Assembly: GCA_011033025.1 (NCBI GenBank)
Contig: WFMF01000072.1
Location: 558,001-622,000, forward strand
Reading direction: 5' to 3'
Length of the DNA stretch: 64,000 nt
Source of the DNA: Beroe forskalii
Taxonomy: Eukaryota; Ctenophora; Nuda; Beroida; Beroidae
Below the pieces are notes generated by a model, which ran no database searches, was not told where the DNA came from, and was given only the letters and a program-made list of their open reading frames with translations. Positions within the stretch are counted from its first letter, which is position 1, and each line of letters begins with the position of its first letter. This document shows, piece by piece, positions 24,101 through 36,479 of the stretch. Both the position numbers and the translations under genes were made by a program.

Positions 24101-24137
24101 TATTACGATATTTAGAAAGTTTCTAAATATCGTAATA
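24101..24137. repeat. perfect hairpin, 18-bp arms, 1-base spacer
   Basis: The left arm TATTACGATATTTAGAAA and its exact reverse complement are separated by a single G at 24119. About 20 bases downstream is the GC palindrome GGGGGCGCCCCC. Confidence 0.85.
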
Positions 24138-24511
24138 AATAAAAATATAAAACCCTCTGGGGGGCGCCCCCGGGCGTTTTAATAACACTCACTAAAAGTG
24201 GACGGAGGACATAGGTGAGTCCCGGGAAGAATTTTTAATGTGAGTATAGTAATTATTGGTTTATCGACAAAATCGAGCGCCGAAGGTGCGAGATTTGGTC
24301 ATGATCAACCAATAACTACTCCTATTTTTCACTCTATTCCATTTTTCACGGACACCCACGTGGTAGTCACGTGGAAAAGAGTGAAAAATAAAGGCGGATA
24401 TCGCACAAGGTAGGTTAAATAAATCAATAGTTTCCACAATAGACTTTTCCACGATACACTTTTCAGATGATATTGCAACCTTCGGCTTACTCACGATCTC
24501 AATGATTTCAG

Positions 24512-27500
24512 AACTGAACGGTTTCAAGAATTTAGCTGACGGCCAATCCTTGACAGTTCCGGTATTGCAAATTACCACCGGCGAGATGGTTCATTCGTCT
24601 TCATGTAATGACCAGTGGCAGATAGAAGAAACTCGACTCACTGACGGTAATCTGGATACCACCGGAGGGTGTACTTCAGACCGGTCTCAGAATTGTGGCT
24701 GTGAGATCAGGTTCACTGTACCTGATGGAATGTCTGAGTTCGTTGGCGTTTCATCAGTATATCTCTACTACGGTGAATCTAATAGTCAACATTACGGATC
24801 CGGCTGGGAGGTAGGTAATAGATAAAACGCTCGAATTTTTGGAGCATTTCCTGGCAGGTTTTATATCTGTTTTCAGTTTCCACCAGAGTCACATGTAACG
24901 TAGGTCGGGATAACTGATAAAGTTGTGAGGGTCATTAAGTTATTAGGGTTACCAGGGTTTATGGCATGTAGCATAATATGCTCCTTCGTCACAGCGGCAG
25001 GTGGTGGAGTTAAAATGACGTGTGCTTTTTTCCTTTCTCTATTTCATTTAAAAGTGAAATATATAATTAAAATTATGATGGCTTATATGAGTGTTAGATT
25101 TCACTTAAATTGCACTTTTTAATTTCAATTTATTCATTAATTGTTTGATCGACCAAATGTCAGGTAGAATTACTGTTAGAGGAAGCTTCCAATTCCATCC
25201 CCTGCCAACTTGACCTTGACGACAGTGTGTCTTCTGATGAATCGGGAAAATTTGTTGTACCTAAATCAGGTCCGTTGTATTGTAGAAATTTGATTTGAGA
25301 CATACCTATTGCCACGGCTCGCTAATATGAAATGATGATTTTTGAGAATTGCTACTTCCAATTTGGATTACTCAATTAATTTTCACAAGTAATCTATCAT
25401 TTTCAGGTAACCCGAAAGCTTCTGAAATCATCATCAGAACTAGAGAGCCTTACTCCAGCCGCAGGCCTCTCTCGGAAATAGTCATCATTGGTGATGATTG
25501 GAGTAAGTTTTAATCAGTACTGATTTTAATTAATTGATCTGTGACTTATCTCGTTTATAATATGCGTTCTCTCATCTCTGGAAAATTAAATGGACATCAG
25601 CTCAGCTTTCTTTCGAAAGTATAGTATATTTAAATCCGAAGAGAATCCGAGGATTATGAGAATGTGATAACAAGAATATACTGAATTGATTACGTTAAAT
25701 GGCTCGAGCCATTTAACGTAATCAATCAATCTCACAACCCTCGGGACTTGGTGGCTATTATAATATAGAGTAAGCGCTATACAGAGGGAACGGACATTTC
25801 TCCTTCATCATTTCACCTCAGGACATTTCACCTCATGACACTTTATGCCATCATATTTCACCTCTAACGTTAGGGTTAGAAGCTCGCCGTCAGGTGATTT
25901 GTCGTTGGTGAAATGTCGGGCCCTCCTCTATACAGTTTACACAGATGTCAAGTTCTAGAAGTGAAAGTTGAAACTCGTTCCGAAATTTCCGTGTCGCCAA
26001 GTACACACGTGGCTATCCTGTTTATTATCAGCATCACGCACTCACAATTATTATTATTAATGCCAGTCATGCTAATATTTCAGGTAATTTCCCGTGTCTT
26101 CCCGGATCTTACAGTTCCAGTGGTAAAGGTTCCTGCACGCATTGTGAGATAGGTGAATTTGCAAAACTTCTTTTGAATAATGATATCTGCAGGGCGTTTA
26201 TACCTCTTTTATTGTGCTTTCAACAAACTACACAAGATCCGTCGATTACGCTGTGCATTTAAAAGCCGCGCACGTGCAATGTTTAACATGCAGAGAAAAT
26301 AAAACTCTGTTCTCGAGATATTGTTTATTATAATTGTATAATTATGGTTTATTATTAATTGTAACTAATTAATTTCTACAGGAAAATACCAGGATCTCTA
26401 CGATCAGACGTTCTGCAGGCCTGCTAAGTGTGAGCTTTTTATAGGAGTTTTCTAAACCATAGGTCTGTTCTTTCCAGTTTCCATAACATGAACAAGAAAA
26501 TGAATGATTGATTTGCCCCACCTAACTTATAGCCATACATCTTGTCAAGTCGAAATTTATTTCTTCAGTTATCGCAATGAAGAGTATCATTGCTTCTAAC
26601 GTCGTGGAAACAACAGCCTCCATTGGGGATGGACTACTAATTAGTGACATTGCTATAATCAACATAAACGAGGAGAATGAGGAGTTGATCCAGCAGAACG
26701 GATGTACTGACAGGTAATGAACTGATAGATATTTCTACATGTTATGACAGGTTACTTCAACTTAATTTCTTATCTTAACTCGGGAGGTTTTCAAATTTAC
26801 GATTTTTAACAATGGTTCTTTATCATACCTTCAGCTGCAGAGTAATACAATTTATTAAGAATTACTAAGAATTAAGAAAGATTTATATCAGCGATAACCG
26901 TTCAGCGATAGTACAGGAAAATCAAAGGATATCATTGTTCAGATTATCGAGTGACTACTGCGGTGGCAAAATTGATGACGTAACGGTATTAATAGAGTAC
27001 GAAACGCAGTCCTCGACCTCTAAGACTTTACGATTCAATAAAAACGGGCTAAGCAAGCGACTGCAGACGTACACGATGCAACTTGATCAGACTCGCGTGG
27101 TACAGCGTATAACGTTCAGTAAACCTTTCTTACTGTCGGAACTGTGGCTTTATGCCGGTAGGTCAAGTTCGTTCTTTTAAAGAATTCACCTTTTATTTTC
27201 CATGGAATCTCTTGGTGTAAACGTGCGATAGAATATACTTCTTGATTTCTGCTTTTCCGCTTCTTATATAATTCTCGCTTTTATATGATTCTCGCTTTAC
27301 GCATGATTTGATTGAAAGTAAGCTGGGCGAAAAAGATTTTATATCATCTGCATCATTGTATTGCCTATCACATCATGCGTGTTTTTCTCTCCTGCCTGGA
27401 AGGTGCATAACAAAGCTACTCCCCTCAGCCAAGCCATCTGAATACTACATGCAGTATGTGGACGAGGCGGGAAGCATCGCCCCTAACAACTGCAGTGATG

Positions 27501-30500
27501 AAATGGTTGCTAATGAGGACGGTACTGATTGCCAAGACTGCCCTCAGACCGTATGTATTAGTGTTTCGATGATAGTTCTTGTTTTATAGAGCCCTTTGAC
27601 GTTTTCATCCGTGTCTATTATAAATAGACACTTGCCTGATCAAGTCCATTTTCTCATATTGATTTTGACGCTCGCCCTTTGAGTTGCAGGTCAAAACCGG
27701 ATACATCACTGCGCCCTCAGGGAGTATCCCAAAATGGAGCCGATATCTGAGTGTCTATCTATTTTATTATAGCTTTCCCTTGGACCTTGGTCCCAGCCGT
27801 TACTTGAATACTCACGATTTTGATATCTAATGTAAAGAAATGAAAGAATGTGTAGCTGTAACGGTTGTTTGTTACAACTTTTCGATTCGAATTACATCAC
27901 GAATTACATCACGTGTTATATTAGAGTTACATCACGAGTTAATCATGAATAACATCAGGAGTTTCGTTGTATCACTATGTAACTGAAATTCTCTTCCAGG
28001 GCTTCACACCCAACACCGAGAATGGAGTCACAGAATGTACTTTACAATGTTCGGCTGTGAAGCCAGGGACGTTTCGACGGAAAAGTGTTAGGCCGTGTAG
28101 AGAGGTTTTAACCAAGGGTGCAACGGAATGTCTAAAATGTGGACAGGTACGTTTTTTAAAGACAAGGGTGCAACGAAATGTCTAAAATGTAGAGAGGTTT
28201 GTTTTTAAGGACAAGGGTGCGACGGAATATCAAATATTTTGAGAGGTAAATTTTTAAGGTCAACTATAATTTTCTTTTTATTTGTACGAAACAGAGTTTA
28301 TTGTAACTGATTTTAAATAACCGTTCAGCTATATTTTAATACCCTACACAGGCCTACGAGCCGAAGCAGGAGTCTGGTGCTACTAAATGTACTCCGTGCC
28401 CTACTGGAAAATACAGACCAAATCCTGATGATTCAAACCCAGGAGAAGATGATGGTTTCTGTAAAGAGTGTGATCGCAACCGTTATTCAGGTTAGAAACG
28501 AGAGCATGTATAATTCCTGTGTGTTTATGTTCACAAATTCGCTGTCGAGGGGGTGCATAGTGCATATCCTGACTGGTTATTTCGATTTTCGACGAGACAT
28601 TGGATTTCACGATAAGAAATAAAATAAAACCTAAGAGCTTTTGTGAAATATATAATTCTATTGAATTGAAATTTTGGAATAAAAGTGGGTCATAATATGA
28701 AAATATACCACTGACCCCCTACTGACCCCCTGCTGACCCCCTACTGACCCCCTGCTGACCCCCTACTGACCCCCTGCTGACCCCCTACTGACCCCCTGCT
28801 GACCCCCTACTGACCCCCTGGCGAACCCCTACTGACCCCCTGGTGAACCCCTACTGACCACTTTGTGATATTAACATTAACTTTTTTGCTCAGTATCATA
28901 ACCCCAAAACCTCACCTTGCAAGCAGCAAACGTGTAAAACATGATTATTAAGATAAGAAATTTCAAGTAAAACTCGTCTAAAATGAATTAGAATATTTGA
29001 CAGTCTCGGAAGTTTCAATTTCGTCCAAACACCCACATATTTTCTGTACGCCCATATTATACTATTATATTCCCGACAAAATTATGGCCCAATTGTACAA
29101 ATACAAATGTAAAAGAGAAATTATGGCCCATATAAGGTAAGCTAATCAGCCCACTTTAAGACTATAATACCACTTCAGGGGAAGGTAGTGTTGTCTGTTC
29201 AACGTGTGGCACGCAGGAGTACGCGCCTATGGGTTCCGGCAAGTGCTACAACTGCCCCTCCTGCACTGAAACCGATAATTTTCCGAGCTGTTTGCTGTCG
29301 GGTCTCCAGATCCTAATGTCTCCCGATGAACAGGAATTAGTTATTGAGCGATGTGCAGGTTAAAGTTAAGATCTTTGTGTTACAATTTTCATGACATGAC
29401 AAACAGCGACTGGAAATTCTTCGATTTGAGCAGATTTTCACTATAGCACAGAGCACTATGCTAATTTATTCTACTACCTTTCTACCCCCTTTTAAACTGT
29501 TGAAGTAGCGTTTATTCTCCAATATTACAAGGATATCTATCAATTTTACAATCCCCATCTTTATATTCAGTGGCTGCTGGTGCGGTCTTGGAGTGTGAAC
29601 ATCAAACCTTCGACAACGAATACGGGACGTACACTGTTCCTAAGCTCCCGAGGGGTGAGATCGATAGACAGCCGTGTGCCTACGATACGGACACTCTGCT
29701 GCAGGCAACTTTCACTTGCCTGGCTGATATCAGTGGGATGAACTCCGTGATAAACGAAGTTTACTCTTGTGTGACAACGAAGAAGATGCACGAGTTGGAA
29801 TCGCTTGTTTTTGACGCGGTGGGTTATCAATTTTTAATATAATTGCGTTTGAAGGTACCCTAATCAACCGATTAACTAAATTTTGATATATCACGGGGTG
29901 AAATTGTATTTTTCTGTGGATTTAAGAGAGAACAGAGCGATAAAATGTAGCTAGGAGCAAATAACCACGAAACTTCTCTTGAACTAACTTTAGTCAACCT
30001 ACCAATGGCAATTTCAGGTTAAAAGATCTGAAAAACTCAGAACTAATTATAATCTGCCCTCTTCAGGATGACGACTTTGACCCTGAGGAAGTTGCTGGTC
30101 TCCTTGAGGAGTTAACGAGTGAGAAGATGGGGGTGCCGGCTGTTAGTCTGGCGCTCGATGTGGTGGATGTGTTGCTCGAGGAGTCCACGGATAGCTGTAA
30201 GTCCACGATATTCCACAGAAATTTGTTAGTCCATAGATAGTCCACGGATAGCTGTGAGTCCACAGATAGCTGTAAGTTTTCTGGTAACAGCAAGGATTTA
30301 CGTTCAAGTTCGCGTTAATATCAAGTTGCAGTGTCACGGGACCACGGGTGACAGTATCACGGTTCACACTTATACGAGAGTGGTTTCACTGATTGTGGTG
30401 TCATGATGATCCTGTATGACATTTCAGTGAGTGACAACATGGCGCAGAGTCTTTTGGATTCACTGAGCAACGTCGCTGATGCCGTTGCGGATCAAAGTGA

Positions 30501-33500
30501 CCAGGATATCGGGATGCATGAACTGGTTCATATGTCAGAAACGTAAGAGATAGTCTCTTATGAACTGATTTTGTTCGTCTTATTCAATTGAATGAAGAGA
30601 TAATCTTCTCTTAGCTATGATAAACAACGTCAACTTTGTCAGTGTCAAGTTGAAATTGACAAACACAATTGTTTTCGTTTGAACGGATATTTTTCAATAT
30701 TTTGAATGTTTGCTGCTAGTCATTCGTGTGATATGCAAATGTTAATCACCTTTAAATCCCTAAATCCGAACTCGTCTTGCCATTGACCAATCAACGCGCG
30801 AGTTAACCTGGAACTTGCACTTCGATTGGTCAATCTCAACTAGAGCATGTTCATTAATTTGATCCAGTATCTCACAACCCTCTTTCCTCCCGCAGTGTCA
30901 TCGCGCAGCTGAAAACCATAGCTCAATCAAAGACCACTCCCAGCCTTATCACTTCACAAAACTTCGGGGCGATGAGGAAAGTGGCTGATTCTGAGAGGAG
31001 TACGGTGGTTTTAGAGATTCCGTCCTACGGCTCATTGGACGGCATGGAGGACGGTAGATTGGACGGTAAAGGGGGTCCTTCACTGGCGGTATAGTATGAT
31101 CCAAGCAATCTTCGTGTCTGTCGCTGATTAAAGTTCCATGATTACATTTATGTTATGAAATAGGAAATTTTTGAAAGGAGAATTTTGCCGACCACTGTCT
31201 TAATTTATGGATCTTGATGACAATATTGATTAATCAATATTGTAATTACCTACCTGATCTTCAGATAGAATCAACAGCTAAAGATTTCAGTATCGTTATC
31301 CTGAAGAACGACACCTTCACCCCAGCTCGGGGCACCACCACCCTTCCTGTCGGAAACAACGCCTCGGACATCTACCAGAAGCTCTGGAAGACTTTAATTC
31401 CGCCAGATGGGGGTGGAGATAAGCATTCCCAGCTGGTCCTGACTTCTCCAGTGCTAGAGATCGATGCAGGGCCGCAGCCTCCAGGGTTCAAACTCGATCT
31501 CCTGATTAAACCTATCTTTGAAATCGTGAGTTCTGTGTTGGTAGGGGAATATATGGTTTATTCTGTCTCTTGAGCCCCGCACACAAGGATATTGCTGAAC
31601 ATTGTTTATAGTTCGTAAATTTTTGATGAATCTGAAGTTAATTTAAGGTAATTATGGTTAATCAATACAGGGCGATGTCTCTCAAAGCATCCAAAAGGAG
31701 GAGAATTCCTATAGGAAGTTCCAGATGGTCTACAAGTGTGGGGTATACCGCCCCAAAAAGGTAGTTTGTCACCATTGCGCATTGACATCATTTTCAGAAT
31801 GACTGCAATTCACACTGGCACCAGTAATGATTACATACCAACAGTAGCTCAGACTGAAGTCTTTAATTCAAGCTGTCACCAATTCATCTAATAATAATAC
31901 CAGTTGATTTTTACACCAGTTCACCCTGACGTCACTTAACCCTGACACCACTTAACTGTAACACTGACACCACTTCACCCTGACACCACTTCACCCTGAC
32001 ACCACTTCAAACTGACACCACTTCTCCCTGACACAACTTTTCCCTGACAGTGACACCATTCACCCTGACACCACTTCACCCTACCACTAGTAACACCCTG
32101 ACACCTCTTCACCTTGACACCACTTCACCCTGACATCACTTCCCCCTGACATCTCTCCACCCTGACACCAGTTTGTTGATTCCTATCTCCATACATTTTT
32201 TCCCTTTCCAGGCTACATGGGATTATGAGGGATGTGACACCATGTACGAGTCAGGATCCACTGGGAGCAGTGTTATTTGCAGCTGCAATCACAACTCTAG
32301 CTTTGCTGTTCTCATGGTAATGATCCTTACCTACGGATAGTATTCTTCGGAGCTTGGAATGGAACAAATCCCGAAATTCCACGATAATTTTCAAAACTAA
32401 GATCGATTCTAAGCATCTTTTTCTTAGTTTTCTTTTATAACGAAGCGCATATTTTCTTTATAAAGAATTAAATCAAAATGCAATATGTACCTGTCTCCCA
32501 ACACTAAGTATTGAGCATTGAGTAACTGAGTATTGAGTAACTGAGTATTGAGTAACTGCTCACCCCTCAGTCTGCCGAGGAAATAGACCCCGGATATATC
32601 GAGACACAGACCCTCCTATCCCAGATCCTACTAACTGGGTCCATAGTGGGGCTCTTCTTTACCATCGCTCTTATAGTACCAGGTAATATTGCTCTTCATT
32701 ACCATCGTTCTCATAGTGCCAGGTATTATTGCTTTTAGAATTCTGTGCGGATGCAGTAGATGGATTTGATAATTATCATAATCCTGAATATCCAAATAAT
32801 CCAAAAATGTAGTAGGTGAAGACAATGAATCAATGACGGATCTTGAATCATATAAAACTTTCAATCTTCCAGCTCGACCGATAATCAAGACACGATCAGC
32901 TAAAGTGAACATTTGCTTCTCCTTCTCTCTTCTCCTGGCGTCCCTTGCCTTCATTCTGCAAGATTTCCTTGTGAAACCTGACAACAACGGCTTCATTAAA
33001 CTGGTGAGAGTTAGTTTCCATTTGATTATATCACTTCAAAAAGTCATTTCTTTATTGAAGGGTTATTTCTATCAGAAGGCCACAAATTTCATCTGATGAA
33101 TTTTGAGTGAGATGGTTATTACAGCATAGCATTGATCTCGCAGTACTTATTTGCATCTGATGGCCAATTCATGTGTCACTGTCATAATCGTTCAGAGTGA
33201 CATTGTCACCACTGTACCCCACTTCAACCCCCGAAACCCCCAGTGAAATTGTCACCACTGAACCCTCTTCAACCCCCAAACTCCCCATCCCAGATGAGTT
33301 TGGAGTGTGCTGTGTACACCATGGTTCAGCACTACTTGTGGCTGGTTGTCTTTGTCTGGACAGCCATTGAGGGAGTCCTAATGTACCTTTCCCTGGTCAG
33401 AGTCTTCGGTTCCCACATCTCTAAGTACATGATCAAGTTCAACGTTATTGCATGGGGTAGGTATTCACTATTTGTTATCTGTTGATGATGCAATTTGAAA

Positions 33501-35037
33501 ATTCAAAAAATTCATTATCTAATTACTGAATGAAGTGTATGAGATGTCTTGGTATCTAACATCTGAAGATTTTCCCTCCCGCATATTTTCACGCATTCTC
33601 CTTTGCAGGACTTCCCCTCGGCTTTCCGTTCATTGGTTACTTCCTCTGCAAGAAAGAGAAGACTGTGGCAGGAGTGAAAGTGGTGGAATCCACCTACTTG
33701 GCAGATACCATGTGAGATTTTATAAATCGCTGAATCAAATTTTTCCACTCATTTTTGGTGGTCGCGCTACGAATTAGTAACTTGATTCTGTTCTTCCCGC
33801 AGAAACGTTCAACTGAGTATTTTCTATGAGTATTACACCTTCAATTGGTTACTTCAATCAATGACATCCCGAGGCCATTTTGAATATTTCCCATCTTAGG
33901 GGTTTTCATATAATATTATCTCAATTTGTTCACGGAGGGGGTTTAAATTTAAATTCTACCAAACAATGATGACGTAATGTCTGAACGGCCCTCTATTCCC
34001 CAGGTGTTTCCTGCGTTCAGGGTCCCCCTGCTTCTACGCCCTCTTCCTGGCGCCCATTTGTCTGGTAATCCTCTCGAACTGTGTTATCTTCCTCCTCGTG
34101 CTGAACGTCATCAGGAAGTCAACAAACGAGAATCTAACTGAAAAAGAGCAGATACAGGTAAATTCGGCAAGATTCCCTTGCATGTGAACAGATTCACCAT
34201 TTTGGACGGACATGAGGCCTGTATGAAGATCTATGGATTTATGGATTAAAACGATAGACGTGCGTATTAGACTTAGAGTATTAGCTTACCCACAGATCCA
34301 TTTGACATCGACCAATCAGCGGGCGAGTTGACCGCAAACTTGCGTCTTGATTGGTCCATGACAAATAGAGCTCTGGGATAATAGACCACCTATACATTAG
34401 TACTATTATGCTATTATACTGAGTAATCGGCCGTGTTTTCAGAGGCAGCTGAAAGCAGCAGTTGGAGTGATGGTGCTGCTTGGCACAGGCTGGATTCTGG
34501 GCATCTTCATGAACATTCCAGCGCCGGAACTCCAGATAACGCTCCAGTACGTCTTCATCATCCTCAACGCTAGCCAGGTAATGTGAACCTGCTCTTCATT
34601 TCTTCATGACTTGATCTTGGGGAAGGGGCATTTCATCTCACATCTCATCTCACGACATCTCATATAGTCATATCGTGATATTTCATCAATAAAGTTCATT
34701 ACTCCATTATTTACTTCATTATTAAATTGATAATCATAAATTCTTTTTGCGATCGATTTTAAGACTGATTATCTGACAAGTGAACAATAGGCAAAATGCT
34801 AAGAAAGTAAGATTATGGCCACCAATTGTATCTCCAGTTTTAGGTAACAATTTCTCGATTTCGACTAAGTTTGACTGCACTCCGCAGGGAATATTCGTGT
34901 TCGTTTTCTACGTGCTCCTCAACGAACAGCTAAAGGAATTCTGGTGTTCTAAGTTCGGGCTCTCGACCCTCAAGGGCGGGAGTCGGACTGATTCAACGGC
35001 CACTTTCCCGGCGAAAAAGGACGACAACAACCTTTAG
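24512..35037 (+). CDS. adhesion G-protein-coupled receptor (25 exons traced; first exon missing)
   Basis: Exons: 24512-24810, 25164-25269, 25407-25502, 26084-26152, 26382-26429, 26569-26713, 26943-27157, 27429-27550, 28000-28146, 28352-28490, 29179-29358, 29571-29818, 30067-30196, 30428-30542, 30896-31088, 31265-31525, 31671-31760, 32212-32316, 32571-32682, 32873-33003, 33294-33456, 33609-33711, 34004-34157, 34443-34577, 34888-35037. All junctions are GT-AG and the phases agree, giving 1,218 residues to the stop. The order is: a jelly-roll, F5/8C or fucolectin-like domain (LTDGNLDT and VSSVYLYYGES); a second beta-rich region; a Cys-rich block of ephrin-receptor/GCC2-GCC3-like repeats (CTPCPTGKY, CSTCGTQEYAP); a GAIN-like helical/beta region; the GPS; then 7TM. 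It probably couples extracellular ligand or mechanical cues to G proteins at the plasma membrane. The ectodomain ligand is unknown. Confidence 0.9.
25685..25726. repeat. perfect 42-bp palindrome
   Basis: Each 21-base half is the exact reverse complement of the other, with no spacer. The centre CTCGAG lies at 25703-25708 and the ends read ATTGATTACG / CGTAATCAAT. It lies in the third traced intron of the GPCR gene. Confidence 0.95.
28712..28860. repeat. intronic minisatellite, ~22-bp unit
   Basis: Tandem copies of CTACTGACCCCCTGCTGACC, becoming CTGGTGAACC at the right edge, in the intron after exon 28352-28490 of the GPCR gene. Confidence 0.9.
29571..32316 (+). CDS. GAIN/GPS portion of the adhesion GPCR
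   Basis: Seven exons between the Cys-rich block and the first helix. The last exon (32212-32316) with the preceding one holds the GPS: a Cys in VYKCGVY, then TWDYEGCD and CSCNHNSSFAVLM. This matches the conserved GPS pattern (two outer Cys, Trp, CxCxH, FAVLM). The cleavage triplet, usually His-Leu-Thr/Ser, reads His-Asn-Ser here: the general-base His and nucleophile Ser are kept and the middle residue differs. Autoproteolysis is therefore possible but not assured. The stalk after the cut would begin SSFAVLM. Confidence 0.85.
30781..30833. repeat. family A inverted repeat, copy 3, intronic
   Basis: CATTGACCAATCAACGCGCG is mirrored by CTTGCACTTCGATTGGTCAA. Confidence 0.7.
31915..32170. repeat. 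intronic minisatellite with CCCTGACACCACTTCA units
   Basis: Degenerate 16-bp tandem repeats fill the intron just before the GPS exon. The TGACACCA motif is shared, on the opposite strand, with the 40-bp minisatellite at 43.5-44.3 kb. Confidence 0.85.
32571..35037 (+). CDS. seven-transmembrane portion of the adhesion GPCR
   Basis: Seven exons encode the 7TM core. TM1 is ILLTGSIVGLFFTIALIVP, TM2 is around FSFSLLLASLAFILQ, and TM3 is YLWLVVFVWTAIEGVLMYL. TM4 is around LPLGFPFIGYFLC, TM5 is LAPICLVILSNCVIFLLVL, TM6 is GVMVLLGTGWILGIF, and TM7 is split across an intron (LQYVFIILNASQ then GIFVFVFYVLL). The TM3 Cys (SLECAVY) and an extracellular-loop-2 Cys (GSPCFYA) are present for the usual disulphide. 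The cytoplasmic tail is short (about 35 residues), Ser/Thr/Lys-rich, ends KKDDNNL and has no PDZ-type ending. Confidence 0.9.
34306..34358. repeat. family A inverted repeat, copy 4, intronic
   Basis: CATCGACCAATCAGCGGGCG is mirrored by CTTGCGTCTTGATTGGTCCA, in the intron before exon 34443-34577. Confidence 0.7.
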
Positions 35038-35040
35038 GAA

Positions 35041-35105
35041 GGACACTTTCCATGGAAACTTTCCATGGTGATGGACACTTTCCATGGACACTTTCCATGG
35101 ACACA
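35041..35105 (+). repeat. short tandem repeat in the GPCR 3' UTR
   Basis: Four to five copies of GGACACTTTCCATGG begin three bases after the stop codon. Each contains the CCATGG palindrome. Confidence 0.9.
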
Positions 35106-36479
35106 TGATATTATGTGCTGATATTGTGTAAAATCACATCTTCCTCGAGCTTCATAGCGATGGACAATAGTTAAAGAATTAAAGAAATGCGATGCCAATT
35201 TAAGAATTTAGATAATACGAAAATGCCTTGGGCCTTGATTGATAGGTACCTTTTCCAGCAGCAGCTGATTGATTATCTATAAAGAAGCCTGTTGCTTACA
35301 AAGTGGGTTACAAAGTGGGTTAATGATAGTCGTAATCACGATGTAATTTAGCGATGTTGATTTCCAATTCCATAGCGATTTAATACTCCCATGTGGGAAT
35401 CCATACTTGCTGGTCTAGGATTGAACTAATGTCCAATGAAAGTTTATGCTGTGGTGAACTGCTGACTGCATTAGTCCCATTCGAATATTTATTTCGCTAT
35501 TAAGTGTTGGTTAAGTTATACTTTCCTAAGTATCAACGAACAATGATAAGCCCGAGTATAAGCCAATAAAAAACTGAAGCTAATAGGATAATATCTGATC
35601 ATAGGAAAGTTTTTGAGTTTTAGTATGATTGGAATTTCATTGATGAAGTTTTTGGACAGGTTTGGGGCCATCCATAAAAGACGTCCGCAAAATTTCGGCC
35701 ATTAGACCTCTCCCTCCCCATGCCCAAAAGCGCAAACGTCCGGTCGTCCGAATTCCAGAAACCCCTCTCCTCCCCTGAACGTCCGCATTTGTCTTGAAAA
35801 TCTTTTTGGCTGAAATTTCACGATTTCTTAGTGAAATACCCGTCTCGAATCGATCAGATTTCCATATACTGCGGACGTCCGCATTTGGCCAATCATTCGG
35901 TATGTGTCCCATATAACTCTGGCTGAGTGTCGTCACAGATCTAAACGTTCACATAAACCCAACCGGCCAAACCTCCCTTACCCCCCTAACAAATTGACCC
36001 TAATCCTCCTTCATCATTTAATGGATGTCCCCTTAGGAATATGATGAGATAATTCAATAATATAGCAATAGCATGATCCAGTTATCAATAAACTTAAAGA
36101 AACTAAATCGTCAATAGTTCAATGAGCTTCTGTTAGAATTAGTTTTCTCCAGGGTCTCAGGGATATAATATTTCCCTCGTTGTTAGAATATATTGTTGCT
36201 TTTGGAAATACTTTTGGGAATTTCATAGTTTACGTCTTCTAAAACCGCATATTTTAAATCATAAGTGGCAAGGGCCAGGCAACGTAGCTGGAAAAGTTTT
36301 GGACGTCACATGAATTGCTAAGAAAGGAAGGGACATCATGATCAACCGTCTTACCGCATGTTCATGTTATTGTTACTTGTGTCCCTTTTTTGCGCTCGCG
36401 CGCGCTTTTCGCAGGATGGTCATTTTCTCTCTGAAGAGGTGAGCTCGCGCGCGCAAAATTAAAATAAGGAACCGTAACA
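35106..36479. other. intergenic with DNA-transposon-like remnant
   Basis: 35655-35900 has three occurrences of ACGTCCGCA(A)TTT, including the palindrome GCGGACGTCCGC near 35873. It begins GGGGCCATCCATAAAAGACG, the look of a degraded terminal inverted repeat. 36395-36450 has two runs of CTCGCGCGCGC. No exon seen. Confidence 0.4.

Larger units (their letters stand above)
21827..24511. other. intergenic / probable 5' region of the adhesion GPCR gene
   Basis: Contains family B repeats at 21868-21900 and 23660-23706, a short AACACAGACTGAT tandem at 23386-23420, and the hairpin at 24101-24137. The first exon of the GPCR gene should lie here, but I could not identify a signal-peptide exon with confidence. 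Confidence 0.4.

Noticed and set aside
27691-27830. Possible extra GPCR exon (VKTGYITAPSGS after a TTGCAG acceptor)
   Set aside because: The flanking exons join in phase without it, the Cys-rich repeat is regular without it, and no good donor follows.
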